Of a stretch of 64,000 nt of DNA, positions 55,000 through 63,605 are shown in pieces. Origin of the DNA: Cytophagaceae bacterium (GTDB lineage: Bacteria > Bacteroidota > Bacteroidia > Cytophagales > Cytophagaceae); NCBI GenBank assembly GCA_025455005.1, contig JALONH010000015.1, positions 1 through 64,000 of the forward strand, in the 5' to 3' direction. Within the stretch, counting starts at the first letter, position 1. Each line of letters begins with the position of its first letter. Under the pieces are notes generated by a model. The model did no database searches. It was not told the DNA's origin and saw only the letters and a list, made by a program, of their open reading frames with translations. Made by a program: the position numbers and the translations under genes.

Positions 55000-55013
55000 A
55001 CCGGAATTCCGGT
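55000..55013. promoter_or_regulatory. 14-bp perfect palindrome before the aldehyde dehydrogenase gene
   Basis: ACCGGAATTCCGGT, GC-rich in an AT-rich spacer, ending 11 bp before the ATG at 55025. It may be an operator or a leader hairpin; there is no T run, so it is not a terminator. Confidence 0.4.
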
Positions 55014-55024
55014 AGTTTGTTCCC

Positions 55025-56377
55025 ATGTTCCACACCTATAACCCCTTTACGGACCAAATCATCGCTACTTATCCCTCTTCCAGTGATGAAATAGTAGCAC
55101 AATCGATAAACCAAAGCGCCCTTGCGTTGGTAGACTGGAAAAACAGCCCTCTATCGACACGAATTCAATATATACAGCACGTTGCCCATTTATTAGCCGC
55201 CTCTTCTTCCCTGGCGCACTCCATTTCTATTGAAACAGGAAAACGAATCCAAGAAGCTCAAGCGGAAGTCGATAAATGTATCCTATCGATTCATCAACTA
55301 TGCGAGCTGGCTCCGGAAGCTCTATCGTCTAAAAAGCACCTTCACCCTTTACCGTATATACAGTCATACGAACCGATGGGGGTCATTTTGGGAATTCTAC
55401 CTTGGAACTTTCCTATTTGGCAAAGCGTTCGGTTTGCTGTCCCGGCGTTACTGGCTGGTAATACGGTCTTAATTAAACCGGCCCCGTCTGTAGCCGCCTC
55501 TAGTCTTGCTTTACAAGACCTTTTCACTCGTTGTTTGCCACACCATATCGTTCAAACTGTCTTTGCCGAAACTACTCAAATCCCCACCTTACTGTCTCAT
55601 CCTTCCATTCGTGGGATGTCGTTTACAGGTAGTAATCGAACAGGCGCTGTTTTGGCTGCGCAAGCCGGAGCCGCACTCAAACCGATTGTTTTAGAACTGG
55701 GCAGCAATGACCCTATCGTTCTGCATTCGGATTATCCTTGGCAGGATGCTTTCCATACTTTACTTCATGCACGCCTTCAAAATAACGGACAATCTTGCAT
55801 TGCAGCCAAACGGTTTTTCGTACATGAAACGATTCTAACTTCCTTTTTAGAAAAACTCTATGATGCGTTGGAACACCTTGTATTCGGGGATCCTACTAAT
55901 CCATCTACAACAGTAACCACGCTCGTTCACCCTCAAGCGGTAGACGCCTTACAGCTTCAGGTTCAACACGCCATAGACTATGGTGCTACTACTGTATATC
56001 AATACCCAACTCCTGCTGATGCTCCGCGAGCATTCTTCCCTCCTACGGTATTAGTAGGTTCGATGGACAACCCCGTCCTTCATCAAGAAGAATTATTTGG
56101 ACCTGTATTTTCTATAATACCCTATAAAACGATTGAATCTGCTATTTCCTGTATCAATAGTAGCCCTTATGGATTGGGGGCTGCTATCTTTACAAATGAT
56201 CCGGAAGTATGGTCTAAAGCACAAACTCAAATACAATCGGCTACAATCGTTCAAAATACAATAGTAAGTTCGGATGCGCGCATCCCTATGGGAAGTGTCA
56301 AACAATCCGGTATTGGATATGAGTTAGGTAAAGAAGGATTGCTTAGTTTTACACGAATAAAAATTATACGATACTAA
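55025..56377 (+). CDS. Aldehyde dehydrogenase (succinate-semialdehyde type)
   Basis: A 450-residue NAD(P)-dependent aldehyde dehydrogenase. The catalytic Cys258 is in NNGQSCIAA, the general base Glu224 in LELGSNDP, the cofactor segments are FTGSNRTG and PWNFPIW, and the EELFGPVFSII motif is present. At 450 residues it lacks the N-terminal extension of longer forms and resembles the short GabD/Sad-like group. The glycine pair usual in LELGG is LELGS here. The HAD gene begins 3 bp later, so the two form an operon. The substrate is not determinable. Confidence 0.87.
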   Translation: MFHTYNPFTDQIIATYPSSSDEIVAQSINQSALALVDWKNSPLSTRIQYIQHVAHLLAASSSLAHSISIETGKRIQEAQAEVDKCILSIHQLCELAPEALSSKKHLHPLPYIQSYEPMGVILGILPWNFPIWQSVRFAVPALLAGNTVLIKPAPSVAASSLALQDLFTRCLPHHIVQTVFAETTQIPTLLSHPSIRGMSFTGSNRTGAVLAAQAGAALKPIVLELGSNDPIVLHSDYPWQDAFHTLLHARLQNNGQSCIAAKRFFVHETILTSFLEKLYDALEHLVFGDPTNPSTTVTTLVHPQAVDALQLQVQHAIDYGATTVYQYPTPADAPRAFFPPTVLVGSMDNPVLHQEELFGPVFSIIPYKTIESAISCINSSPYGLGAAIFTNDPEVWSKAQTQIQSATIVQNTIVSSDARIPMGSVKQSGIGYELGKEGLLSFTRIKIIRY

Positions 56378-56380
56378 AAT

Positions 56381-57004
56381 ATGTTACTATTTGATTTAGG
56401 TGCTGTTATTATTCCCATTGATTTTTCCAAGACGTTCAGGGCATTCGCTACCCTTTCCGGAAAATCGACCGAAGAAATTCAACAACTCTATTTACACCAT
56501 CAAGAAGATACTTTCTTAGCGTTTGAAAAAGGTCAAATAGGAAACCATCAGTTCTTTAATCAAGTGAGAAGTCTGTTACAACTTTCGCCTACCATAACCA
56601 ATGACCAAGTGGTGGCGGCTTGGAATGCACTCTTGCTGGATATACCCAAAGAACGAATAGAACGTCTTCAAAAATTACAACAACAGCATACGCTATGTTT
56701 ACTAAGCAATACGAATCCCATACACATTCAAGAAGTGAATCGAATTTTATATAAATGCACCGGAGTAGCTATGTTGGAAGATTTATTTTCTCATACTTTT
56801 TATTCGTATGATATGGGTTTAGTCAAACCGTTTCCTGATATATATCGATATGTATCCCATCATCAAGATTGTCCATTGAACACGATTACTTTTTTTGATG
56901 ACCACCCCGATAATGTAAAAGGAGCGGCTGCTGTAGGTATACATTCGGTAACTATTACCCCCTCCTACGATATACTACATGCAACAGAATCGTATATTAA
57001 TTAA
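56381..57004 (+). CDS. HAD-superfamily hydrolase (YihX-like)
   Basis: A 207-residue haloacid-dehalogenase-fold phosphatase of the HAD-IA type. Motif I is FDLGAVIIP (Asp5 as nucleophile, in the DLGxV form seen in YihX sugar phosphatases), motif II CLLSNTNP, the motif III lysine is in MGLVKPFPDIY, and motif IV is TFFDDHPDNVKGA. An alpha-helical cap follows motif I. Its substrate is unknown, probably a sugar phosphate. It is 3 bp after the aldehyde dehydrogenase gene, and its stop overlaps by 8 bp the end of the convergent kinase gene. Confidence 0.83.
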   Translation: MLLFDLGAVIIPIDFSKTFRAFATLSGKSTEEIQQLYLHHQEDTFLAFEKGQIGNHQFFNQVRSLLQLSPTITNDQVVAAWNALLLDIPKERIERLQKLQQQHTLCLLSNTNPIHIQEVNRILYKCTGVAMLEDLFSHTFYSYDMGLVKPFPDIYRYVSHHQDCPLNTITFFDDHPDNVKGAAAVGIHSVTITPSYDILHATESYIN

Positions 57005-59057
57005 ATAGATTCTCTAAAGTGTAGGATAGTTTTTGTTTATCAAAAGGCTTTAGAATCCAAGCGTCAATTTGAAGACCTTGAACTTCTGTCGGATCCATTC
57101 TTTGACCGGAAATCACCAACACTTTCAATGTAGAATATAAGGGATGCTCACGTAATTTCCGAATGAATTCAGCACCGCTCACTACGGGCATATACCAATC
57201 CGTAATCAATACATCAAATGTTTCTATACTTAAATAGTGGGATGCCTCATGGGCATCCGTACAGCAAACAATAGTGGAACCGGGGAAAAGAGTCGATAAA
57301 GCGATGCGTAATAATTTTAAACTAATCGCATCATCTTCCAATATAAGGAATGAATACGTTTTAGTAGACCATAATGAAGGCGTTGTGGAATGGGTAGCAA
57401 TAGGATAATCAAAATAAAATAAACTGCCTTTTCCGGGTTCGCTTTCAAGGTGAATCGATATTCCCATTTGTAATAGTATGGCCTTGGTAATGGTTAACCC
57501 TATACCGGTTCCGGTGATATGTTCTAATGCTTCTGAATTATGATATTCGAATAAATCAAAAATTTTGTTTTGAAATTCTTTCTCAATACCGATACCTGTG
57601 TCCCGAACCTCAAACCGAACACATAGTGGTTGATCGGGTTTCCGTTGTAAAGATAAGCCCACCTCTACACTTCCGGAAGCAGTAAATTTAACCGCATTGG
57701 AAATAAGCTGATATAGAACTTGATTCATTCGTTCCACATCCATCATAAATTGAGTAGGCACACCCTCGCTTACGGTATAAGAGATTCGTAAGTGAGAACA
57801 ATCCGTAGAAGCCAAAAGAACTATACGTTCTAACCAAGGACGAATATCGACCTGTACCATATCTAACGTAAATTTTTGCGCTTCAATTTTAGATAGATCC
57901 AAAACAGCATCAATTAGAAATAAAATTTCAAACGATGCTTGATGTATTCGTTTAAGATAAATGGAATTGGTTTCTTCTATTTTTTCATCGAGTAATAAAT
58001 TGGAATACCCAATCACCGCGTTTAAGGGTGTTCGTAATTCATGGCTCACATAGGCAATAAAATCAGATTTTGATTTATTAGCTTTCTCAGCGAGTTTTGT
58101 AGCCTTTTCCACTACTAATTGTTGTTCTTTTCTGGTAGTGATATCAATGGCAATGCCTATTATCTTTTCACACACTCCATCTTTTATTTCGGGTTTACCT
58201 AATACCTTCATCCAAGAAGTTCCGGCCGGAGTATTCAAATCAATAACAATATTAAATGTTGTATGGTGTTGTATAGCATTCGCTAGGGATTCTTGGATTA
58301 AATGATTCGAATAATCAGAGTGCAAAAATTGTAACGCCTCTTGGGGTTTTTCATTAAAATTTTCGTCCAAACCATAAGTCTTATTGATGGACGTATCCCA
58401 ATGAAATAATAAGGTTTTAGGATCATAATCCCATAAAGCAATTTTAGCTGCCTTATTACTCGTATGCAATAAAGTAGAAGAGGTTTCTAAAAATTCTCTT
58501 GCTGCTACCTCCCTTTGTAAAAAACTAGTGGCAAAAATTATGGTAATATAGAAAAGGCCTAGATAGGTTATAAAAGTGTCTAATAAAAAATTCACTCTAT
58601 CGTGTAAGATATAGGGAAACGTTATACCTTTTTCCTGACACCAAAATAAAATCCCTACGCAAATAATTGATATGCCCAACCAAATAATAGATTCTTTCTT
58701 TTTGGATCGTATCATTTGAATGACCATTGGAGGAAAAGCTAACCAAAAAACACCAGTCGCCTTTAAACCACCGGTATAAAGAATTCCGGGCAATAAACCG
58801 GTACACACCACTATTCCCACAAACACATGGGAAGTAACGGCTATGTTTATTTTTTTGGTACGAAATAAAAAATACAATACTAGATTTAAAGCAATAGATA
58901 AAGATAAAACAAAGGTTAACAACCACAAGCCGGATATCGCATACGACACCACATACAAACCACAGACAGCCCATGAAATTCGCATAAAACGAATGAGCTG
59001 TTTCTCCATCAACATTTCAGGAGCATAATCTTCGGTTATGGTTCTAAACGACAACAT
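56997..59057 (-). CDS. Hybrid sensor histidine kinase/response regulator 1
   Basis: A 686-residue membrane sensor. It has about six N-terminal helices (residues about 25-190), a PAS-like domain (about 200-315), a HisKA dimerisation domain with the phospho-acceptor His339 in SHELRTPLNAV, an ATPase domain with the N box QLISNAVKFTASG and the glycine boxes RDTGIGIEKE and GTGIGLTITKA, and a C-terminal receiver with phospho-acceptor Asp620 in ITDWYMP. It is paralogous to the kinase gene 3 bp upstream and ends overlapping the convergent HAD gene. There is no output DNA-binding domain, so the signal must leave through another protein. Confidence 0.92.
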   Translation of the reverse strand: MLSFRTITEDYAPEMLMEKQLIRFMRISWAVCGLYVVSYAISGLWLLTFVLSLSIALNLVLYFLFRTKKINIAVTSHVFVGIVVCTGLLPGILYTGGLKATGVFWLAFPPMVIQMIRSKKKESIIWLGISIICVGILFWCQEKGITFPYILHDRVNFLLDTFITYLGLFYITIIFATSFLQREVAAREFLETSSTLLHTSNKAAKIALWDYDPKTLLFHWDTSINKTYGLDENFNEKPQEALQFLHSDYSNHLIQESLANAIQHHTTFNIVIDLNTPAGTSWMKVLGKPEIKDGVCEKIIGIAIDITTRKEQQLVVEKATKLAEKANKSKSDFIAYVSHELRTPLNAVIGYSNLLLDEKIEETNSIYLKRIHQASFEILFLIDAVLDLSKIEAQKFTLDMVQVDIRPWLERIVLLASTDCSHLRISYTVSEGVPTQFMMDVERMNQVLYQLISNAVKFTASGSVEVGLSLQRKPDQPLCVRFEVRDTGIGIEKEFQNKIFDLFEYHNSEALEHITGTGIGLTITKAILLQMGISIHLESEPGKGSLFYFDYPIATHSTTPSLWSTKTYSFLILEDDAISLKLLRIALSTLFPGSTIVCCTDAHEASHYLSIETFDVLITDWYMPVVSGAEFIRKLREHPLYSTLKVLVISGQRMDPTEVQGLQIDAWILKPFDKQKLSYTLENLFN

Positions 59058-59060
59058 GTA

Positions 59061-61136
59061 TTAACAAGAATGTTCAATAGCTTCAAACAACACTTCTGGG
59101 AGTACCGGCTTAGGCAACAACTTCTGAATACCTACTTCCTGACATAAAAGATATTGTTCCCCCATCAAACCTGCTGTAACGGCGATGATGATGGTATCTT
59201 TTAAGGTAGATTCTTTTCGAACACATTTTGCCAAATCATATCCATTCAAACCGGGCATATGAATATCGGTTAAAATAATATCCGGAAGTTCTTTTTTAAT
59301 TAAATCTAAAGCCGTGTTTCCGTCGGAAGCGCCATACACTATGGACTGTGGAAACATTCTGTTGACTAAGGTTTCCAATAATCTCAAATTCATAGAATGA
59401 TCTTCCACTAATACCAATGTTAGTTTTTTATTGGATAATAGTTTTTTGGGAGCTTCCACCATTCTATGCACTGTTGTTTTACTAAAATGTACTTTAACCG
59501 GTAAATAAAAATAAAACACCGTACCTAAGCCAACCAAACTGGCGACTTCGATTTTACTTCCCATAGAAGACAGTAATTCATTGGTAATCGTTAGCCCTAA
59601 TCCAGTCCCTTGTCTTTTATAGGAAGTGACATGCGGACGCTCGAAGGCTTGAAATATTTTATTGATATTATCATGTGATATTCCAATACCTGTATCTTTC
59701 ACTTGAACATTTAAAATACCAACATTAGGTGTTTCTGCAGGCAAATAATGTAGTTGTACCACCACACTTCCTCTTTCGGTAAACTTAATCGCATTGCTTA
59801 TTAGATTGATTAAAACTTGTTTAAACACGATTTCATCTATATAAAGAATTTCCGGAACTCCTTCATCTAATTGATATCGAATCTCTAATTGATGCGTCTT
59901 TGCATCTAAAGAAAACAATTGCATAATTTCGTTTAAGAAGCGTTGAATATCGATAGGGCGAATATTCAGCACCGTATTTTTAGTATCAATCTTAGCAAAG
60001 TCCAGCACTTCTCCTATTAATTGGTTCAGAGATGCTGCAGCTGACCGGACGTACTGGGCATATTTTTTCTGCACTTCATTTAAAACGGCCACATCCACCA
60101 GACTAGAATACCCTAAGATAGTATGTAAGGGTGTTCGTAGTTCGTGGCTTACCTTTGTAATAAAACTAGTTTTAGAGTTATTAATACGCTCTGCTTGTCG
60201 TTTCGATTTTTGTAAAATTTGATGTCGCTTTTTTTCATCTGTGATATCCATCATTAATCCAAATACGGATACACATTGTTGATTTTTATTATTAGCCAAA
60301 CCTATGCATCGATACCAAACGGACTCTTTCCCATTTTTGATTTCCAGAAACTCTTTATCAAAATTTTCTGCCGTATGTTTACATTGTTTAACTGCTGCAT
60401 AAAAACTTTCCTTAGAGGACACATCTATCCAGCCGGTAAATCGTTTAATAGTAGGCTCTGACCCAATCAACTCTATAGCCACATCAGATAAATAAAAGAC
60501 ATCTTGCTCTATATTATATTCCCAAGTACCAATTGAGGCTTCTCGATTCGTCGTCTTTAACAGATATTGTACATATTCTAAGTCTACTCTTGCTTTTGTT
60601 TCGCTTTTCAGAAAAAGATAACTGAACGTAAATACTAAGAAGAACAATCCTACATAGGACATAAAATAGACGGTATGTAAAATACTGGTAGAAGATATAA
60701 TTTGAGGAACCGGGTAATCCATCCAATATAGGTAAGAGAAAAAAAGTAAAATTAATACTACAATTAAAAACCATATATACATGTAATTTTTTTCTTTAAA
60801 CAACATGATCATAACGATAGGAGGAAACAAAAACCAACCCATAGCCAAAGACTCCAGGCCTCCGGTTAACCAAGCTACCGGAACTAGCCCAATAAAGGTA
60901 TTAATGGCTATGTAAGCATGACAAGAATACCCTAATGACCAAGATTTATATTGATAGAACCAGGTATTAAAAGAACTTATCAATGTTGTCAAACTAAGTA
61001 AAATAGCCAGGTTGTAGATTTCTAAAGAAAAATAGATAACACCAAACAACATGGTTGTAATAGCTGTGATATCTACAAAAAGGAGGTACTGTTCTTTTTT
61101 AAAATCAACAGAAGCATTATCCGCTGCTGGAATCAT
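59061..61136 (-). CDS. Hybrid sensor histidine kinase/response regulator 2
   Basis: A 691-residue protein with the same design as its downstream neighbour: about six N-terminal helices (about 15-185), a PAS-like domain (about 195-310), His331 in SHELRTPLHTI, an ATPase domain (NLISNAIKFTERG; KDTGIGISHD; GTGLGLTITNE), and a receiver with Asp624 in LTDIHMP. The membrane parts also match (TGGL, then FPPxVxxM), so the two arose by tandem duplication. It is divergent from wcaF, about 125 bp away, which makes control of exopolysaccharide a reasonable guess only. Confidence 0.92.
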   Translation of the reverse strand: MIPAADNASVDFKKEQYLLFVDITAITTMLFGVIYFSLEIYNLAILLSLTTLISSFNTWFYQYKSWSLGYSCHAYIAINTFIGLVPVAWLTGGLESLAMGWFLFPPIVMIMLFKEKNYMYIWFLIVVLILLFFSYLYWMDYPVPQIISSTSILHTVYFMSYVGLFFLVFTFSYLFLKSETKARVDLEYVQYLLKTTNREASIGTWEYNIEQDVFYLSDVAIELIGSEPTIKRFTGWIDVSSKESFYAAVKQCKHTAENFDKEFLEIKNGKESVWYRCIGLANNKNQQCVSVFGLMMDITDEKKRHQILQKSKRQAERINNSKTSFITKVSHELRTPLHTILGYSSLVDVAVLNEVQKKYAQYVRSAAASLNQLIGEVLDFAKIDTKNTVLNIRPIDIQRFLNEIMQLFSLDAKTHQLEIRYQLDEGVPEILYIDEIVFKQVLINLISNAIKFTERGSVVVQLHYLPAETPNVGILNVQVKDTGIGISHDNINKIFQAFERPHVTSYKRQGTGLGLTITNELLSSMGSKIEVASLVGLGTVFYFYLPVKVHFSKTTVHRMVEAPKKLLSNKKLTLVLVEDHSMNLRLLETLVNRMFPQSIVYGASDGNTALDLIKKELPDIILTDIHMPGLNGYDLAKCVRKESTLKDTIIIAVTAGLMGEQYLLCQEVGIQKLLPKPVLPEVLFEAIEHSC

Positions 61137-61205
61137 GGGTAGGAGTAGTTGAAATCAACGTATAATATACACAAATCCTTTAAATTAGAAAAAGGAGGAA
61201 CTCTA

Positions 61206-61280
61206 TTGAAAATTTTTATTATTATACTATTCCTTGTATTTTCACCCTTCACACTACAGATATGTCGTATCAACAATTGA
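61206..61280 (+). CDS. Possible 24-residue leader peptide overlapping wcaF
   Basis: A short frame starting at TTG 7 nt after AAAGGAGG, an unusually strong SD for this phylum, and ending 19 bp inside wcaF in another frame. The peptide is hydrophobic (KIFIIILFLVFSPF), like a signal sequence. It could couple translation to wcaF or be a chance frame; there is no evidence beyond the SD, its spacing and the composition. The frame is open upstream to 61149. Confidence 0.3.
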   Translation: MKIFIIILFLVFSPFTLQICRINN

Positions 61281-61822
61281 ATACCTTTCAAATGCCTCCG
61301 GGATTTAGAGGTAAATCATCACTCTATGTTCAACTCTGGTGGTTGGTGCAAGCGATTCTTTTTCATCCTTCACCTCAAGTGCTTTATGGATGGCGTCGTT
61401 TTTTACTACGTTGTTTTGGTGCCCGTATTGGAAAGGGTGTAATACTTCGTCCGAGTGTTCGCATCACCTATCCATGGAAACTCACGATAGAGGATTATGC
61501 TTGGATAGGAGACCATGTTGACCTATACACTTTAGGAACCATTCACATCGGCGCTCATGCCGTCGTATCTCAAAAATCGTATCTTTGCACCGGTACACAT
61601 GATTATCATCATTCTAGTTTTCCAATACAAGCCTATCCGATTGTTATTGAACCGGAGGTGTGGATTGCTACCGATGTTTTTATAGGCCCCGGTGTTATAG
61701 TAGGTAAAGGGTCTGTGGTAGGTGCTCGAAGCAGTGTATTTAAATCGATAGAAGGTGGGTGGTTGTATGCCGGTTCTCCGGTAGTAGCCCTTCGCAAAAG
61801 AGAAGGAGTGCCTACTGCATAA
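61262..61822 (+). CDS. wcaF: Colanic-acid-type acetyltransferase WcaF
   Basis: A 186-residue left-handed beta-helix (hexapeptide repeat) acyltransferase of the WcaF type, which acetylates sugars of exopolysaccharide intermediates. It has a family N-terminus (NTFQMPPGFRGKSSLYVQLW), hexapeptide turns such as ARIGKGVILRPSVRI, the catalytic-loop segment TGTHDYHHSSF, and IATDVFIGPGVIVGKGSVVG. The next gene begins 4 bp later and encodes WcaI, matching the pairing seen in colanic-acid-like loci. Confidence 0.88.
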   Translation: MSYQQLNTFQMPPGFRGKSSLYVQLWWLVQAILFHPSPQVLYGWRRFLLRCFGARIGKGVILRPSVRITYPWKLTIEDYAWIGDHVDLYTLGTIHIGAHAVVSQKSYLCTGTHDYHHSSFPIQAYPIVIEPEVWIATDVFIGPGVIVGKGSVVGARSSVFKSIEGGWLYAGSPVVALRKREGVPTA

Positions 61823-61826
61823 TAAT

Positions 61827-63041
61827 ATGACTAAAAAGAAAATTTTAATTTACGGTATAAATTATAGTCCCGAGTTAACCGGTATCGGAAAATACACCGG
61901 AGAAATGGGTGCTTGGCTTGCGACTCAGGGACACCAAGTGGATGTCATCACAGCCCCTCCTTATTACCCGGAATGGCGGATTCAGTCGGAGTATAAAAAT
62001 AAATGGTGGCATACTGAAATTCGTGATCGGGTTCGCGTGCACCGTTGTCCTTTATATGTTCCAACTAAGGTTAATGGCGCCAAACGTATCTTTCACGAGT
62101 TTAGTTTTGGCTGCAGTAGTTCTGTCTATTGGTTTTTTAAACTTTTCAAACACTACGACACCATCTTTACACCCTATCCACCCTTGATTATAGGCGTATG
62201 GCCCTGGCTATATCGTATCTTTCATCCTTCCACTCGGTGGATATTCCATATTCAAGATTTACAAGTAGACGCAGCGAAAGAGTTAGGTTTAATAAAAAAT
62301 AAATTTGTACTGTCTCTATTTGAACGAGTAGAAAAATTTTGGTTGTCACAGGCGACGATAGTAAGCTCTATATCAGAAGGAATGAAACGTCGGATTTTAC
62401 TCAAAGGCATTTCGGAAAACAAGTACCATATGTTACCCAACTGGGCAGATACAGAATTTATTCGTCCATTATCGAAAGCTGAATCGTTAAGGAGTCGCTT
62501 ATCTATACCATTAGAAAGAAAGGTCGTATTATACTCCGGTAATTTAGGAGAGAAACAAGGTGTTGAAATCCTACCGGAAGTAGCGCAATTATTACCGGAG
62601 TATTTATTTTTATTAGCAGGGGAAGGCGCTTCAAAAGAACGATTAACTCAAGTCATTCAAGACAAAAAATTAACGAATGTACGCTTTGTACCTTTACAAG
62701 CGTATAAGGATCTCCCCTCTTTTTTAGCTACTGCCGATGTTCATTTAGTACTACAAAAAAAATCTGCTGCAGATTTAGTTTTACCTTCCAAATTCATCAC
62801 TTTACTCGCAGCCGGCGCTACTACTGTTGTTACAGCAGAACCGAACACCACTTTATACGACATCATTTATAAAGAAAAAGTAGCGTATTTGTGCCCTCCG
62901 GAGGACCCTGGCACTTTAGCATCCTATATCGATGCAGCGATGCGACAAGAAGACCCTATGATACCTAAGCGTGCCCGTGCCTATGCAGAAGTAAACGTAG
63001 AGAAAAACGCTCTACTTCAACAATTACCTTTAGGAGAGTAA
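61827..63041 (+). CDS. wcaI: Colanic-acid-type glycosyltransferase WcaI
   Basis: A 404-residue GT-B glycosyltransferase of the WcaI family. It has the opening ILIYGINYSPELTGIGKYTG, TAPPYYPEW, the mid-protein HIQDLQVDAAKELG, VLYSGNLGEKQGVE, and the donor-site region LVLPSKFITLLAAGA. It adds a sugar, commonly fucose in colanic acid, to a lipid-linked repeat unit. It follows wcaF with 4 bp, so the two are one operon. About 200 bp after its stop carry nothing recognisable before the tRNA terminator. Confidence 0.88.
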   Translation: MTKKKILIYGINYSPELTGIGKYTGEMGAWLATQGHQVDVITAPPYYPEWRIQSEYKNKWWHTEIRDRVRVHRCPLYVPTKVNGAKRIFHEFSFGCSSSVYWFFKLFKHYDTIFTPYPPLIIGVWPWLYRIFHPSTRWIFHIQDLQVDAAKELGLIKNKFVLSLFERVEKFWLSQATIVSSISEGMKRRILLKGISENKYHMLPNWADTEFIRPLSKAESLRSRLSIPLERKVVLYSGNLGEKQGVEILPEVAQLLPEYLFLLAGEGASKERLTQVIQDKKLTNVRFVPLQAYKDLPSFLATADVHLVLQKKSAADLVLPSKFITLLAAGATTVVTAEPNTTLYDIIYKEKVAYLCPPEDPGTLASYIDAAMRQEDPMIPKRARAYAEVNVEKNALLQQLPLGE

Positions 63042-63258
63042 GTTATGCGAATGGGGTTATTCCCATTCGTAATTGAATACCGTTTGGTTAATGGTTAATT
63101 CGTTTTAAGTTCCATAATAGAGCAACTTTTTTAATATTTATTCTACAGAATACCTGTATATCAGTTAAGCTTATCATAATAGAACAAAACAACTTGAAAA
63201 GTGTAAACGAATTGAGATGGGATAACTGAAAAAAATAGGTTACGTACTTTTCAAACAT

Positions 63259-63292
63259 AAAAAAAGAGAGAAAGTAAAACTTTCTCTCTTTT
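63259..63292 (-). terminator. Intrinsic terminator of the tRNA gene
   Basis: A 14-bp perfect stem AAAAGAGAGAAAGT / ACTTTCTCTCTTTT with a 3-nt loop and a T7 tract on the minus strand, directly after the encoded CCA of the tRNA. Confidence 0.92.
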
Positions 63293-63368
63293 GGTGGGCC
63301 TTGCTGGAATCGAACCAGCCACCTCCTGATTATGAGTCAGATGCTCTAACCGAATGAGCTAAAGGCCC
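63292..63368 (-). tRNA. tRNA with CAU anticodon, probably tRNA-Ile2
   Basis: A 77-nt cloverleaf with a 7-bp acceptor stem GGGCCTT/AAGGCCC, D arm GCTC/GAGC, anticodon loop CTCATAA, T arm GCTGG-TTCGATT-CCAGC and an encoded CCA. The anticodon CAU is read as Met or, after lysidine modification by TilS, as Ile. C4-G69 and C5-G68 in the acceptor stem match the identity pairs of E. coli tRNA-Ile2 and not those of elongator Met, so the Ile2 reading is favoured. There is no initiator feature. Confidence 0.93.
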
Positions 63369-63605
63369 ATAGATGCTCCCCCTAAAACGTGCCGTAACAG
63401 CACTAATTGATAGATTTATCCATTTTGGGATTGCAAACATACTAAAACCTATAGTAAGGTCAAAAAGTATAGTCTAAATTTAGGGGATTTTATTTCTATT
63501 TTAGTTTAAAATATTGAATATAAGTTAATTAAGTATTATATATGTAACACGTTTATCTATTATAAAAATTTACTCTTTTCCTTCAACGAATCCCCCTTAC
63601 CCATC

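Larger units (their letters stand above)
54541..55024. other. AT-rich intergenic region between divergent glnK and aldehyde dehydrogenase
   Basis: A 484-bp, very AT-rich non-coding spacer. It holds an inverted repeat near glnK (54573-54593), a second long hairpin with arms AATAGTTAT/ATAACTATT at 54904-54935 around a palindromic ATTTTATAAAAT core, and a 14-bp palindrome 11 bp before the aldehyde dehydrogenase start. No gene or RNA gene was recognised. Confidence 0.6.

Noticed and set aside
63088-63258. A 56-codon minus-strand frame beginning at an ATG just after the tRNA terminator
   Set aside because: The composition is not protein-like, it follows a strong terminator with no promoter in view, and the T7-ATG contact is explained by chance.
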